Made by a program: the position numbers and the translations under genes
The notes under the pieces: model-generated
Database searches by the model: none
The model's input: only the letters and a program-made list of their open reading frames with translations
What the model was told of the DNA's origin: nothing
Source: Ferrovibrio sp035304305
GTDB lineage: Bacteria; Pseudomonadota; Alphaproteobacteria; Ferrovibrionales; Ferrovibrionaceae
Direction of reading: 5' to 3'
Length of the DNA stretch: 64,000 nucleotides
Assembly: GCF_035304305.1 (NCBI RefSeq)
Contig: NZ_DATGQG010000152.1
Coordinates: 1 to 64,000 of the forward strand
Shown: positions 16,527-24,663 of the stretch, in pieces
Layout: the number at the start of each line of letters is the position of its first letter
Numbering within the stretch: the first letter of the stretch is position 1

Positions 16527-18330
16527 CGGCTGGCGGTCCTTCCGGGTGGTTGCTCATGAACTGAAGACGCGCGAGGCGGGCATAGAGGCCGCCTTCCGCC
16601 ATCAGGCTCTCGTGGCGGCCCGCCGCGACGATGCGGCCGTGATCCATCACCACGATGCGGTCGGCCTTCTGCACGGTGGCCAGCCGGTGCGCGATGACGA
16701 GCGTCGTGCGTCCCTGCATCAGGCGCTCCAGCGCCATCTGCACCTTGCGTTCGGATTCCGCGTCCAGCGACGAGGTCGCTTCGTCCAGCAGCAGCACCGG
16801 CGGATCGCGCAGCAGCGCGCGGGCGATGGCGATGCGCTGCCGCTGGCCGCCGGAGAGCCGCACGCCACGTTCGCCGAGATAGGTGTCGTAGCCCTGCGGC
16901 AGCGTCTGGATGAAGCCGTGCGCCGCCGCCGCCTCGGCGGCAGCCCGCACTTCCGCGTCGCTCGCCTCCGGCCGACCGTAGCGGATGTTGTCGGCCACCG
17001 AGGCGCCGAAGATCACCGGCTCCTGCGCCACGAGGCCGATATGCTGCCGCAGGCGCACCGGGTCGAGCTGCGTGATGTCGATGCCGTCGAAGCGGATGCA
17101 GCCGGAGGTCGGATCGTAGAAACGCAGCAGCAGCTGGAACAGCGTCGTCTTGCCGGCGCCGGACGGGCCGACGATCGCCACCGTCTCGCCGGCGGCAATG
17201 TCGAGTGACAGGCCGTCCAGCGCCCGGGTGTCCGGACGGGCGGGGTAGCGGAATTCCACGACATCGAACTGCAGTGCGCCGGCTGGCCGGGCGGGAAGCG
17301 CGAGCGGCTTTTCCGGCGCCCGGATGCCCGGTTCGGTGGCGAGCAGCTGCATCAGGCGTTCGGCGGCGCCGGCCGCGCGCTGCACGTCGCCCCAGACTTC
17401 CGACAGCGCGCCGAGCGCCGATGCGCCGATCACGGCGTAGAACACGAAGGCCGAGAGTTCGCCGGCCGACATCTCGCCGGCAAACACCGCCTTGCCGCCG
17501 ATCCACATCACGCCGTTCACCGCGCCGAAGACCAGCAGCATCACCAGTGCGGTGAGCCATGCGCGAGCCCGCGTGCGTCTGACCGCGGTGGCGAAGGCCA
17601 GTTCGGCGTTGTCGCCGAAACGGGCGGCCTCCCGGGTCTCGAAGGTATAGGCCTGCACGGTGGCGATCGCGTTCAGCGTCTCGCCGGCCTGGGCCGAGAG
17701 ATCGGCGATGCGGTCCTGGCTTTCGCGCGACAGCCGGCGCAGCCGGCGGCCGAGGATGACGATCGGCAGCACGACGAACGGAATCACCAGCGCGACCAGC
17801 AGGCCTAACCGCGGCGAGGTGATGAAAAGCAGGGTGGCGCCGCCGAAGAACAGCAGCAGGTTGCGCAGGGCGACGGAGACCGAGGAGCCGACCAGCGTCT
17901 GGATCAGTTCGGTGTCGGTGGTCAGCCGCGACAGCACTTCGCCGGTGCGCGTGGATTCGAAAAATGCCGGACTGAGCCGCAGCACATGGCTGTAGACCGC
18001 CTTGCGGATATCCGCGACGACGCGTTCGCCGAGCCAGGTGACCAGGTAGAAGCGCGCAAAGGTCGCCAGCGCCAGCACCACGACGACGCCGAACAGCGCG
18101 CCGAAATAGAGGTCGAGGTAGGTGCCGTTGCCGGCGCCGAAGCCGACATCGATCACGCGCCGGATCGCTTGGCCGATGCCGAGCACGGCGCCCGCGGCGA
18201 CAACCAGCGCGACACCCGCGCCGACGGCGACCCAGCGGTAGGGCGCGACAAACACCAGGACGCGGCGGAGCGCGCCGAGGGAAGGGCGCCGGGAATCTGA
18301 CGGTTGGGGCATTTTTGTCCGGTCAGCCAA
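16516..18330 (-). CDS. ABC exporter, fused membrane and ATPase half-transporter (MsbA/BmrA type)
   Basis: 604 residues: six membrane helices in a type-1 exporter domain (about 25-320), then an ATPase domain with Walker A GPSGAGKTT, signature LSGGQRQRI, Walker B VLLLDEATSSLD and an H-loop AHRLATV. It acts as a homodimer at the inner membrane, exporting lipids, drugs or peptides; substrate unknown. The start may be 18330 or the Met at 18312 (MPQPSD); neither has a strong ribosome site. It is coupled to the paraoxonase-like gene downstream, an unusual pairing that may link export with lactone chemistry (inference only). Confidence 0.88.
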   Translation of the reverse strand: MADRTKMPQPSDSRRPSLGALRRVLVFVAPYRWVAVGAGVALVVAAGAVLGIGQAIRRVIDVGFGAGNGTYLDLYFGALFGVVVVLALATFARFYLVTWLGERVVADIRKAVYSHVLRLSPAFFESTRTGEVLSRLTTDTELIQTLVGSSVSVALRNLLLFFGGATLLFITSPRLGLLVALVIPFVVLPIVILGRRLRRLSRESQDRIADLSAQAGETLNAIATVQAYTFETREAARFGDNAELAFATAVRRTRARAWLTALVMLLVFGAVNGVMWIGGKAVFAGEMSAGELSAFVFYAVIGASALGALSEVWGDVQRAAGAAERLMQLLATEPGIRAPEKPLALPARPAGALQFDVVEFRYPARPDTRALDGLSLDIAAGETVAIVGPSGAGKTTLFQLLLRFYDPTSGCIRFDGIDITQLDPVRLRQHIGLVAQEPVIFGASVADNIRYGRPEASDAEVRAAAEAAAAHGFIQTLPQGYDTYLGERGVRLSGGQRQRIAIARALLRDPPVLLLDEATSSLDAESERKVQMALERLMQGRTTLVIAHRLATVQKADRIVVMDHGRIVAAGRHESLMAEGGLYARLARLQFMSNHPEGPPADAA

Positions 18331-18463
18331 GAATATCGGGCGGTTATAGCGACCGGGGGCGACCGGGACAATGCAGGCCGGAGCCTGCCGGCCGTAATGC
18401 GCCGCGGCGGAGGGGCGCTGCCGAATGGAGCCGTACCGGCCCTTTTTGGGCCGTCCATTGCCC

Positions 18464-18492
18464 TTGCAGGGGGGGAGGCTTCTGGCTATAAC
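18464..18492 (+). promoter_or_regulatory. rpmE: strong sigma-70 promoter of rpmE
   Basis: TTGCAG (18464-18469), 17-base spacer, TATAAC (18487-18492). The leader is about 45 bases. This is one of the best promoter matches in the window, fitting a ribosomal protein gene. Confidence 0.7.
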
Positions 18493-18544
18493 CCCGCCCG
18501 ACTGAGAAATTGACGGGGCGCGGTGCGCGCCCGGGAGACGCGTT

Positions 18545-18772
18545 ATGAAGCCGGATATCCATCCCGACTACCATGAGATCAAGGTCCAGATGACCGACGG
18601 GACCGTCTATACGACCCGTTCGACCTGGGGCAAGCCGGGTGACACCCTGGTGCTGGACATCGATTCCAGCTCGCACCCGGCCTGGACCGGCGGCCCGGCC
18701 CGCCTGAACGAGGCCGGCGGCCAGGTGGCGAAGTTCAAGAAGCGCTTCGGCAATTTCGGCCTGAAGAAGTAA
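18545..18772 (+). CDS. rpmE: 50S ribosomal protein L31
   Basis: 75 residues, beginning MKPDIHPDYHEIKVQMTDG and containing THP-like SSHPAWTG and FKKRFGNFG, the L31 pattern. It has no cysteines, so it is the zinc-independent form as is usual in alphaproteobacteria. It sits on the outside of the 50S subunit near the central protuberance bridge. It is a single-gene unit, with a strong promoter before it and an intrinsic terminator after it. Confidence 0.95.
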   Translation: MKPDIHPDYHEIKVQMTDGTVYTTRSTWGKPGDTLVLDIDSSSHPAWTGGPARLNEAGGQVAKFKKRFGNFGLKK

Positions 18773-18794
18773 GCATCTCCGGATACGATCCGAC

Positions 18795-18821
18795 GGGGCG
18801 GCCCCTGCGGCCGCCCTTTTT
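18795..18821 (+). terminator. intrinsic terminator of rpmE
   Basis: GGGCGGCC / GGCCGCCC stem with a 5-base loop followed by five T, 23 bases after the rpmE stop. Confidence 0.85.
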
Positions 18822-18963
18822 GTTTGGGGCTTTCAGCGTACTGTGCGCCCGCAGCAGTTGAATTGAAGCCGCTGCTGCTTTACGTGGCGCCAGCCGCATC
18901 CTGCCTGCTAGTTTAGGCCCGCGAATCGGCTCCGGGGGGAGCCGCCAGACTAGCGCGACGCCG

Positions 18964-19230
18964 ATGGCCCAAACCTATCAATCCGCTTCCTTCAAGCTGG
19001 GCGATGAAGTGATCACGGTGATTTACGTCGCCTATGCATCGATTGCCACCAACGAAATGGCGACAAAATCGCTTGCCGCCATGCGACCGCTGTTCAAGAA
19101 CAGCACCGTCGTGCTGGCCGCCCAGGGGGTCAACCTGGCGCCGGAATATGTCGGCCCCAAGCACGTGGTGGATTTCCTCCGCGGCCGGTCGCTGTCCGAT
19201 TTCAAGTGGTTTCCGGTCTCGATCGGCTGA
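18964..19230 (+). CDS. hypothetical protein, 88 residues
   Basis: A small globular-looking protein with no signal peptide or membrane helix. It alternates strands and helices (DEVITVIYVAYASIATN, STVVLAAQGVNLAPEYVGP, HVVDFLRGRSLSDFKWFPV), which looks like a real fold, and codon use fits its neighbours. I do not recognise the family. No clear ribosome site precedes the ATG. The preceding 140 bases hold a GCAGCAG/GCTGCTGC inverted repeat but no convincing promoter. It lies between rpmE and hsp20, each with its own signals. Confidence 0.6.
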   Translation: MAQTYQSASFKLGDEVITVIYVAYASIATNEMATKSLAAMRPLFKNSTVVLAAQGVNLAPEYVGPKHVVDFLRGRSLSDFKWFPVSIG

Positions 19231-19256
19231 GCGCGAAAGGGCGCATTTTCCGGCCT

Positions 19257-19286
19257 CTTGAACGGGGTTTTTCCGCTTCCTAAATG
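19257..19286 (+). promoter_or_regulatory. candidate heat-shock (RpoH) promoter of hsp20
   Basis: CTTGAA (19257-19262), 16-base spacer, CCTAAATG (19279-19286), close to the alphaproteobacterial RpoH pattern (CTTG ... CYTATNT). It precedes a 110-base leader and a small heat-shock gene. Confidence 0.45.
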
Positions 19287-19400
19287 CAAGGCGTACCGGA
19301 TGCCCGGATGGGGTCCGGTGGAACCGCGGTCTGGCGATGTCTCCGGGACGGAGGATGCGGGCCGCTCATTGAACGCTTCATCGCTTTAGGAGGATGAACC
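19287..19400 (+). ncRNA. ROSE-like RNA thermometer in the hsp20 leader
   Basis: The leader of the small heat-shock gene is about 110 bases. Its 3' end has TCGCT (19381-19385), a match to the U(U/C)GCU motif of ROSE elements, two bases before the ribosome site AGGAGG (19388-19393). The arms TTCATC (19377-19382) and GATGAA (19393-19398) can pair and enclose the site. Upstream are further GC-rich inverted repeats. This is the standard ROSE architecture: melting on heating frees the ribosome site. Not folded by computation. Confidence 0.6.
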
Positions 19401-19877
19401 ATGCGTGCTTTCGATTTCTCTCCCCTGCTGCGCTCCAGCATCGGCTTCGATCATGTGAACCGCCTGTTCGATCTGGCGAACCGGATTGACGACGCGGCGG
19501 CTTCCTACCCGCCCTACAACATCGAGAAACGCGGCGAAGACACCTACCGCATCACCATGGCGGTGGCCGGTTTCCGCCCGGACGAACTCGACGTCACGGT
19601 GAAGGAAAACAGCCTGATCATCTCCGGCAAGGCTGCCGAGCAGCCGAAGCCCGAAGAGCAGGTGACTGTGCTCCATCGCGGCATCGCCCGGCGCGCCTTC
19701 GAGCGCCGCTTCGAACTGGCCGATACCGTGAAGGTGACCGGCGCCGAGCTGAAGGACGGCCTGCTGCATATCGCGCTGAAGCGCGAGGTGCCGGAAGCCA
19801 AGAAGCCGCGGCAGATCCCGATCACCACGGCCGCCAATGCCGGTACCGTCATCGAGGCGCAGCCCAAGGCGGCGTAA
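19401..19877 (+). CDS. small heat-shock protein, Hsp20 family
   Basis: 158 residues. An N-terminal segment typical of class A alphaproteobacterial sHsps (MRAFDFSPLLRSSIGFDHVNR), then the alpha-crystallin domain (about 35-130) with YRITMAVAGFRPDELDVTVK and the conserved A-x-x-x-G-L motif as LKDGLLHIALKREVPE. The C-terminal tail carries the IPI anchor (QIPI). It forms large oligomers that hold unfolding proteins in the cytoplasm. Expression is probably controlled twice: by an RpoH-type promoter and by a ROSE-like thermometer in the leader. A strong terminator follows. Confidence 0.95.
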   Translation: MRAFDFSPLLRSSIGFDHVNRLFDLANRIDDAAASYPPYNIEKRGEDTYRITMAVAGFRPDELDVTVKENSLIISGKAAEQPKPEEQVTVLHRGIARRAFERRFELADTVKVTGAELKDGLLHIALKREVPEAKKPRQIPITTAANAGTVIEAQPKAA

Positions 19878-19896
19878 GTCTCTGAATCTTCAGAGG

Positions 19897-19928
19897 AAGC
19901 CCGGATGCTCCGCATCCGGGCTTTTTTT
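19897..19928 (+). terminator. intrinsic terminator of hsp20
   Basis: AGCCCGGATGC / GCATCCGGGCT stem of 11 base pairs, 3-base loop, then seven T, 20 bases after the stop. Confidence 0.92.
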
Positions 19929-19974
19929 GACCTTGCATTGTTCCTCTAATTCCCCTCAAATACTCTCATAAGAC

Positions 19975-19994
19975 GTGCATCAAATTGTATGCAC
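19975..19994. promoter_or_regulatory. inverted repeat just before the DUF898 gene
   Basis: GTGCAT-N8-ATGCAC, perfect 6-base arms, ending 5 bases before the GGAGGAG ribosome site. A weak promoter (TTGCAT 19933-19938, 17 bases, TCAAAT 19956-19961) lies upstream, so the repeat would be in the early leader. Confidence 0.3.
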
Positions 19995-20008
19995 TACCGG
20001 AGGAGTTA

Positions 20009-21205
20009 ATGGCGGGCCGGATTGCTTTCAGACCGGGAAAGGACTGGGAGGACGCGCTTATGGTGGCGACCCTCCTCGATCTGGTCACGTTGCGGCTGGC
20101 GCGCTTCTGGACCCGCTCCCGTCTGCGCCGTCTTTTCTTCACGGCGATAGAGATCGACGGGGATCCGCTCGACTACCGCGGAAAGCCGCACGAACTGCTC
20201 GTCGGCTTCGCGCTGTCCTTCTGCCTGCTGGCGCCGGTCGCCGCGGGAGCGGCAGCACTGCTTGCTGTCGCTGAGGCCGAAGCTGCCGGTTCCGTCCTGC
20301 TGGCTTATGCCATCTGCGGGGCGCTCGCCTTCGGCTACGGCGTCGCGGGATATGCCGCGCGCGGATATCTGCTGTCCCGCCTGGCGTGGCGGGGCGTCAC
20401 CGGCCGGCAGGATGGCAGCATGCTGCAGTTCGGGTTTCTGTGGCTCTCCTGGGCCGTGGCGTTTCTGCTGTCCGCCGGTCTGTGTGTACCCAGGGCATGC
20501 CGAGCGCTCGCGGCGTACCGGTGGCGCTTCACGCGATGGGGCGGACTGCGCGGCGGCTTCACCGGCAGGGCCGAGCAGCTGGAGCCGGAATGGCGTCGCA
20601 TCTGGCTCGTGCATGTCCTGCCGCTCTACGCGGCGGCATTCTGGGTCCTGTTCGAGCGGGACTGGCACCCTGCCGCGCTGCCATGGGAGCTGGAACTCGC
20701 TTTCGACGAGATGGTGCGGAATGAAGCCGGACTGATCCTGCTCTGGGTTGCCGGAGGCCTGTGGCTCTATTCGGGACTGATGCAGTTCCGCATCGCCTGG
20801 CTGCGCTGGCTGGTGAATGGCTGCGCTCTGGGTCCGATCCGGTTCTATTGCCGTCTTGATGGCGCCTATGCGACCCATCGCCTGCAACAGGGCATCCTGT
20901 GGGTCGAAGGTCTCGTCTGCGCAGCCTTCCTTCTTCTCCTTCTGACCGGCGGCGCCGAGACCGGCTTCTTCGGCGAACTGGGCTACACGTCCTTCGTCTG
21001 GCTTGCCTCGGCGATGATTTTCGCGGCCTGGCTTGCCGCGCGATACCTGCATCTGCGGTTCGTCTTCTGGCCGCTGATGGAGCAGCTGCTGCCATCGGTC
21101 GCGGTGATCAATGTCACGGCGGCAGAACAGGCGGGCGGCGAGGACCGGAAGCAGGTGGCCTTTCCGGCCGGGATTGCGGACCTTGGTTATGCCCACTTCC
21201 TCTGA
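20009..21205 (+). CDS. DUF898 (YjgN-like) multi-pass membrane protein
   Basis: 398 residues with six or more hydrophobic helices in repeated halves. DUF898 features are visible: FFTAIEIDGDPLDYRGKPHE near residue 45, RGYLLSRLAW, FYCRLDGAYATHRLQQGILW. Function of the family is unknown; it is usually found next to an M48 metalloprotease, as here. Start 20009 is chosen because GGAGGAG lies 3 bases upstream; an earlier in-frame Met at 19985 has no such site. The protease gene overlaps its end by 17 bases. Confidence 0.85.
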   Translation: MAGRIAFRPGKDWEDALMVATLLDLVTLRLARFWTRSRLRRLFFTAIEIDGDPLDYRGKPHELLVGFALSFCLLAPVAAGAAALLAVAEAEAAGSVLLAYAICGALAFGYGVAGYAARGYLLSRLAWRGVTGRQDGSMLQFGFLWLSWAVAFLLSAGLCVPRACRALAAYRWRFTRWGGLRGGFTGRAEQLEPEWRRIWLVHVLPLYAAAFWVLFERDWHPAALPWELELAFDEMVRNEAGLILLWVAGGLWLYSGLMQFRIAWLRWLVNGCALGPIRFYCRLDGAYATHRLQQGILWVEGLVCAAFLLLLLTGGAETGFFGELGYTSFVWLASAMIFAAWLAARYLHLRFVFWPLMEQLLPSVAVINVTAAEQAGGEDRKQVAFPAGIADLGYAHFL

Positions 21206-22334
21206 GCCCGTGCGCTGCCTTGCGCAGTATTTCGACGGCGTCTCCGCGAAACGGATTTTCGCCGAGGTGACGGCCATGCCTTCGGGTCTGACCATCGCCC
21301 TGCCTGACGTCATGCTCTTCTGGCCGCGCGGCGGCATTGTGGTGGAACCTGCGGCGGGGGCCGGCTGCGACCGAATTCTGCGCCGCACGGATGGATCCTC
21401 AGCCCGGCTGCGTGTGGCCGCCGGCGAGCTGGCCAGGCTCGGTCCCGCGATCGGGCGGCCGCATCTGCGGTTCCGCCTGCGCGAGCTGTCGCGATATCTG
21501 GCGGCCGTTGGCATGCTCTGTCTTGGTGCCGGCGCCGTCTTCGCGTGGCTTCTCCCGACTTTGATCAGCGAGGCGAGCGGCATGCGCTCGGTGCAGCAGG
21601 AAGTGAGGGAGTCCGAGCGCCGCTTCGAACGCTTCGTCGAAAGAAACAAGCGGCGCAGTTCCGGACGGCTGGAATACTGCGTGCACCAGCCGGGGCGCGA
21701 TGCGCTGGAGCGGCTGGTCGGAACCCTGGTGCAGGATGCTTCGCTGACGTTCGAACCCAGAATCATCGTGATCAGCAGCCTGATCGACAATGCCTACAGC
21801 CTGAGCGGCGGCTATGTCGTGCTGACCAGCACCATGCTCGACGAACTGAAGAACCAGACCGAGCTTGCCGGCATCATCGCGCATGAGATCGGCCATAACG
21901 AGCAGCGTCACCATACCCGTTTCGAGATGGAGGCTGCCGCCTGGCTCGCGGTCATGGGCGGCCTGTTCAATACGCCGCTGACGAACTGGAACTACCTGCT
22001 GACAGGGACACGGAGCGGTCCGGCGCTGCGTAGCCGGGAGATGGAGCGCGAGGCGGACCGGTTCGCCGTCGCCATGCTTGCGAGGGCCCGCATGGACCCC
22101 GGCGCTCTGGGACACTACATGGCGCGCAACAGCGGACTGGAGGGCGACGTCGCCTTCTTCTCCAGCAGTCATCCGAGCTATGCCGAACGGGCAGCCTTCT
22201 TCGCGGCGGCGCGGCAGCGCGGCCGGGAGGTGCTCAGCCCGGAGGAATGGCGGGAGGTTCGCGCGATCTGCCGCAGGCGAACGGAAAAGGCCCCTGCATT
22301 TCTGCAGGGGCCCGATGAGGTGCAGCAGAACTGA
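21189..22334 (+). CDS. M48 family zinc metalloprotease, membrane anchored
   Basis: 381 residues. One membrane helix (about 95-120) followed by an M48 peptidase domain with the zinc motif HEIGH (His232, His236) and the third ligand in SREMEREADRFAV. The family includes HtpX, Oma1 and BepA, which handle damaged envelope proteins; the helix suggests the catalytic domain faces one side of the inner membrane. The start overlaps the DUF898 gene by 17 bases, so they are translated together and probably work together. Its last codons overlap the terminator of the convergent fba gene, so the C-terminal sequence KAPAFLQGP is set partly by RNA structure. Confidence 0.88.
   Translation: MPTSSEPVRCLAQYFDGVSAKRIFAEVTAMPSGLTIALPDVMLFWPRGGIVVEPAAGAGCDRILRRTDGSSARLRVAAGELARLGPAIGRPHLRFRLRELSRYLAAVGMLCLGAGAVFAWLLPTLISEASGMRSVQQEVRESERRFERFVERNKRRSSGRLEYCVHQPGRDALERLVGTLVQDASLTFEPRIIVISSLIDNAYSLSGGYVVLTSTMLDELKNQTELAGIIAHEIGHNEQRHHTRFEMEAAAWLAVMGGLFNTPLTNWNYLLTGTRSGPALRSREMEREADRFAVAMLARARMDPGALGHYMARNSGLEGDVAFFSSSHPSYAERAAFFAAARQRGREVLSPEEWREVRAICRRRTEKAPAFLQGPDEVQQN
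22285..22312 (-). terminator. intrinsic terminator of gap-pgk-fba, inside the M48 coding region
   Basis: On the minus strand GGCCCCTGCA / TGCAGGGGCC, a perfect 10-base-pair stem with a 4-base loop, followed by TTTT. It lies 31 bases beyond the fba stop but within the last 16 codons of the convergent M48 gene. Confidence 0.75.
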
Positions 22335-22343
22335 GGCAGCGAC

Positions 22344-23381
22344 TTACGCCGCCTTGAATTCCTGCTCCAGCTTGGCTTCATACTTGCCGGAAGCCGCCAG
22401 GCTGTTGAGGCGGGCGCGGTGCAGGAAGCCCTTCTGCGCATTGGCGACATTCGCCGCCTTGCCGCCCCAGAGCTTCAGCGGCAGGGCCTGCAGGGCGCGG
22501 CCGTAGGAGAAGGTCAGCTTCCAGGGCAGGTTCGGATTGCGCGCATTCATGGCACCGAGATGGGCCGAGGCGTCCTCGTCCGACTGGCCTCCGGAGAGGA
22601 AGGCGATGCCCGGCACCGCGGCCGGCACGGTGCGCAGCAGCACCTTCACGGTCGCATCCGCGCATTCGTCGACGCTGGCCGGGGTTTTGCAGCTCTCGCC
22701 GTGGATCACCATGTTCGGCTTCAGGATCATGCCCTCGAAGGCGACGTTATGCAGCGCCAGCTGCTCGAACACGGTATGCAGGGTGCGCTCGGTGGCGCGG
22801 AAGGCGACGTCGATGCCGTGCGCGCCGTCCATCAGGATTTCCGGCTCGACGATCGGCACGATGTTCTCGGCCTGGCAGAGCGCGGCATAGCGGGCCAGCG
22901 CCTCGGCGTTGGCGACCAGCGCCTGGCGCGACGGCTTGCCCGCCGCTTCGTCGATGCTCAGTACCGCGCGCCACTTGGCGAAGCGGGCGCCGAGCTGGTG
23001 GTATTCCTGCAGCCGCTTGCGCAGGCCGTCGAGACCCTCGGTGATCTTCTCGCCGTTGCTGCCCGGTAGGTCGACGGTGCCCTTGTCCACCTTGATGCCC
23101 GGCACGATGCCCTTCTTCTTCAGGATCTCGACGAAGGGGGTGCCATCCTTGGCCTTCTGGCGCAGGGTCTCGTCATAGAGGATGACGCCCGAGATGTATT
23201 TCTCGCAGTCCTGCGTGGTGAACAGCATCTCGCGATAGTCGCGGCGGTTCTCTTCCGTGTTCGGCACGTTGATGCTGGACAGGCGCTTTTCGATCGTGCC
23301 CGTGCTTTCGTCGGCGGCGAGGATCCCCTTGCCCGGCGCCACCATCGCTTCTGCGATCTGGTTCAGTTCCTTGAGATTCAT
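22344..23381 (-). CDS. fba: class I fructose-bisphosphate aldolase
   Basis: 345 residues. Class I (Schiff-base) aldolase: LAADESTGTIEKRL (22-35), FAKWRAV with Lys136, IVEPEIL, and the Schiff-base Lys221 in GMILKPNMV. It splits fructose 1,6-bisphosphate to triose phosphates without metal. Start 23381 is set by GGGAG 8 bases before and by the family start MNLKELNQIA; the longer frame is not needed. It is the last gene of gap-pgk-fba, 75 bases after pgk, and ends in a strong terminator placed in the opposing gene. Confidence 0.93.
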   Translation of the reverse strand: MNLKELNQIAEAMVAPGKGILAADESTGTIEKRLSSINVPNTEENRRDYREMLFTTQDCEKYISGVILYDETLRQKAKDGTPFVEILKKKGIVPGIKVDKGTVDLPGSNGEKITEGLDGLRKRLQEYHQLGARFAKWRAVLSIDEAAGKPSRQALVANAEALARYAALCQAENIVPIVEPEILMDGAHGIDVAFRATERTLHTVFEQLALHNVAFEGMILKPNMVIHGESCKTPASVDECADATVKVLLRTVPAAVPGIAFLSGGQSDEDASAHLGAMNARNPNLPWKLTFSYGRALQALPLKLWGGKAANVANAQKGFLHRARLNSLAASGKYEAKLEQEFKAA

Positions 23382-23456
23382 GGTGTCAGCTCCCGATGCT
23401 GTCCTGTTAGTCTTTTCCGGTCGCCCGGTCTTCGCACGTGACAATTTGGGGGCCGG

Positions 23457-24650
23457 CTATTTCGCCAGCGCCGCAACTCCCGGCAATTCCTTGCCTTCCA
23501 GCCATTCGAGGAAGGCGCCACCTGCCGTGGAAACATAGGAAAACTCTTCCGCCACGCCGGCATGGCGCAGCGCGGCCACCGTGTCGCCGCCGCCGGCCAC
23601 GCTGAGCAGCCGGCCAGACGCGGTCAGCGCCGCCGCCGTGCGCGCCACCATGACCGTGCCGGCATCGAAGGGCGGCGTCTCGAAGGCGCCGAGCGGGCCG
23701 TTCCAGACCAGCGTGCGGCAATCGGCCAGCAGGGTGCCCAGCCGCGAGGCCGAGACGGGGCCGATATCGAGGATCATCTGGTCGGCCGGGCAGCGGTCGG
23801 CGGGAACCACCTTGCTGGCGGCACCGGCCTTGAATTCCTTCGCCACCACGACGTCGTCGGGCAGCAGCACGGCGCAGCCGCGCGCCACCGCCTCGCGCAG
23901 GATGTCGCGTGCGGTATCGGCCATGTTCTTCTCGCACAGGCTCTTGCCGATCTCGCGGCCCTGCGCGAACAGGAAGGTGTTGGCCATGCCGCCGCCGATG
24001 ATCAGCTTGTCGACCCGGCCGAGCAGGTTGCCCAGCAGTTCCAGCTTGGTCGAGACCTTGGCGCCGCCGACCACCGCCGCGACCGGCTTCTCGGGGGCGA
24101 TCAGCGCCGCCTCGAGATGCTTCAGCTCGACTTCCATGTTGCGGCCCGCATAGGCCGGCAGCAGATGCGCCAGCGCTTCCGTCGAGACATGGGCGCGGTG
24201 GGCGCAGGAGAAGGCGTCGTTGACATAGATGTCGCCGAGCGCCGCCATTTCCTTCGCCAGGGCAGGGTCGTTCTTTTCCTCCGCGGCGTGGAAGCGGGTA
24301 TTCTCCAGCATCACGATGCCGCCGGGCTTCAGTTTGGCGATCGCCTCCTTCGCCGGCGCGCCGACGCAGTCCTCGGCAAAGGCGACCGGCGAGCCGAGCG
24401 CGGTGGCCAGCGCGGCGGCCACCGGTTTCAGCGACATGTCCGGCACCGGCTTGCCGTCCGGGCGGCCGAAATGCGACAGGACCACCACCCTGGCGCCCTT
24501 GCGCGAAAGCTCGTGCAGGGTGGGCAGGATGCGGCTGATGCGCAGATCGTCGGTGATCTTCCCGTCCTTCATCGGGACGTTCAGATCGACCCGGGTCAGC
24601 ACCACCTTGCCGGCGACATCGGCATCGTCGAGCGTACGGAAGCGGGGCAT
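23457..24650 (-). CDS. pgk: phosphoglycerate kinase
   Basis: 397 residues, full length. N-terminal substrate-binding motif TRVDLNVPMKDGKI, RVVVLSHFGRP, and the C-terminal nucleotide domain with GGAKVSTK, IIGGGMANTFL and the hinge/phosphate loop SVAGGGDTVAAL. Transfers phosphate from 1,3-bisphosphoglycerate to ADP in glycolysis, reversed in gluconeogenesis or a Calvin cycle. Thirteen bases separate it from gap upstream, so it is in the same operon. Confidence 0.97.
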   Translation of the reverse strand: MPRFRTLDDADVAGKVVLTRVDLNVPMKDGKITDDLRISRILPTLHELSRKGARVVVLSHFGRPDGKPVPDMSLKPVAAALATALGSPVAFAEDCVGAPAKEAIAKLKPGGIVMLENTRFHAAEEKNDPALAKEMAALGDIYVNDAFSCAHRAHVSTEALAHLLPAYAGRNMEVELKHLEAALIAPEKPVAAVVGGAKVSTKLELLGNLLGRVDKLIIGGGMANTFLFAQGREIGKSLCEKNMADTARDILREAVARGCAVLLPDDVVVAKEFKAGAASKVVPADRCPADQMILDIGPVSASRLGTLLADCRTLVWNGPLGAFETPPFDAGTVMVARTAAALTASGRLLSVAGGGDTVAALRHAGVAEEFSYVSTAGGAFLEWLEGKELPGVAALAK

Positions 24651-24663
24651 CTGGGCAGCCTGC

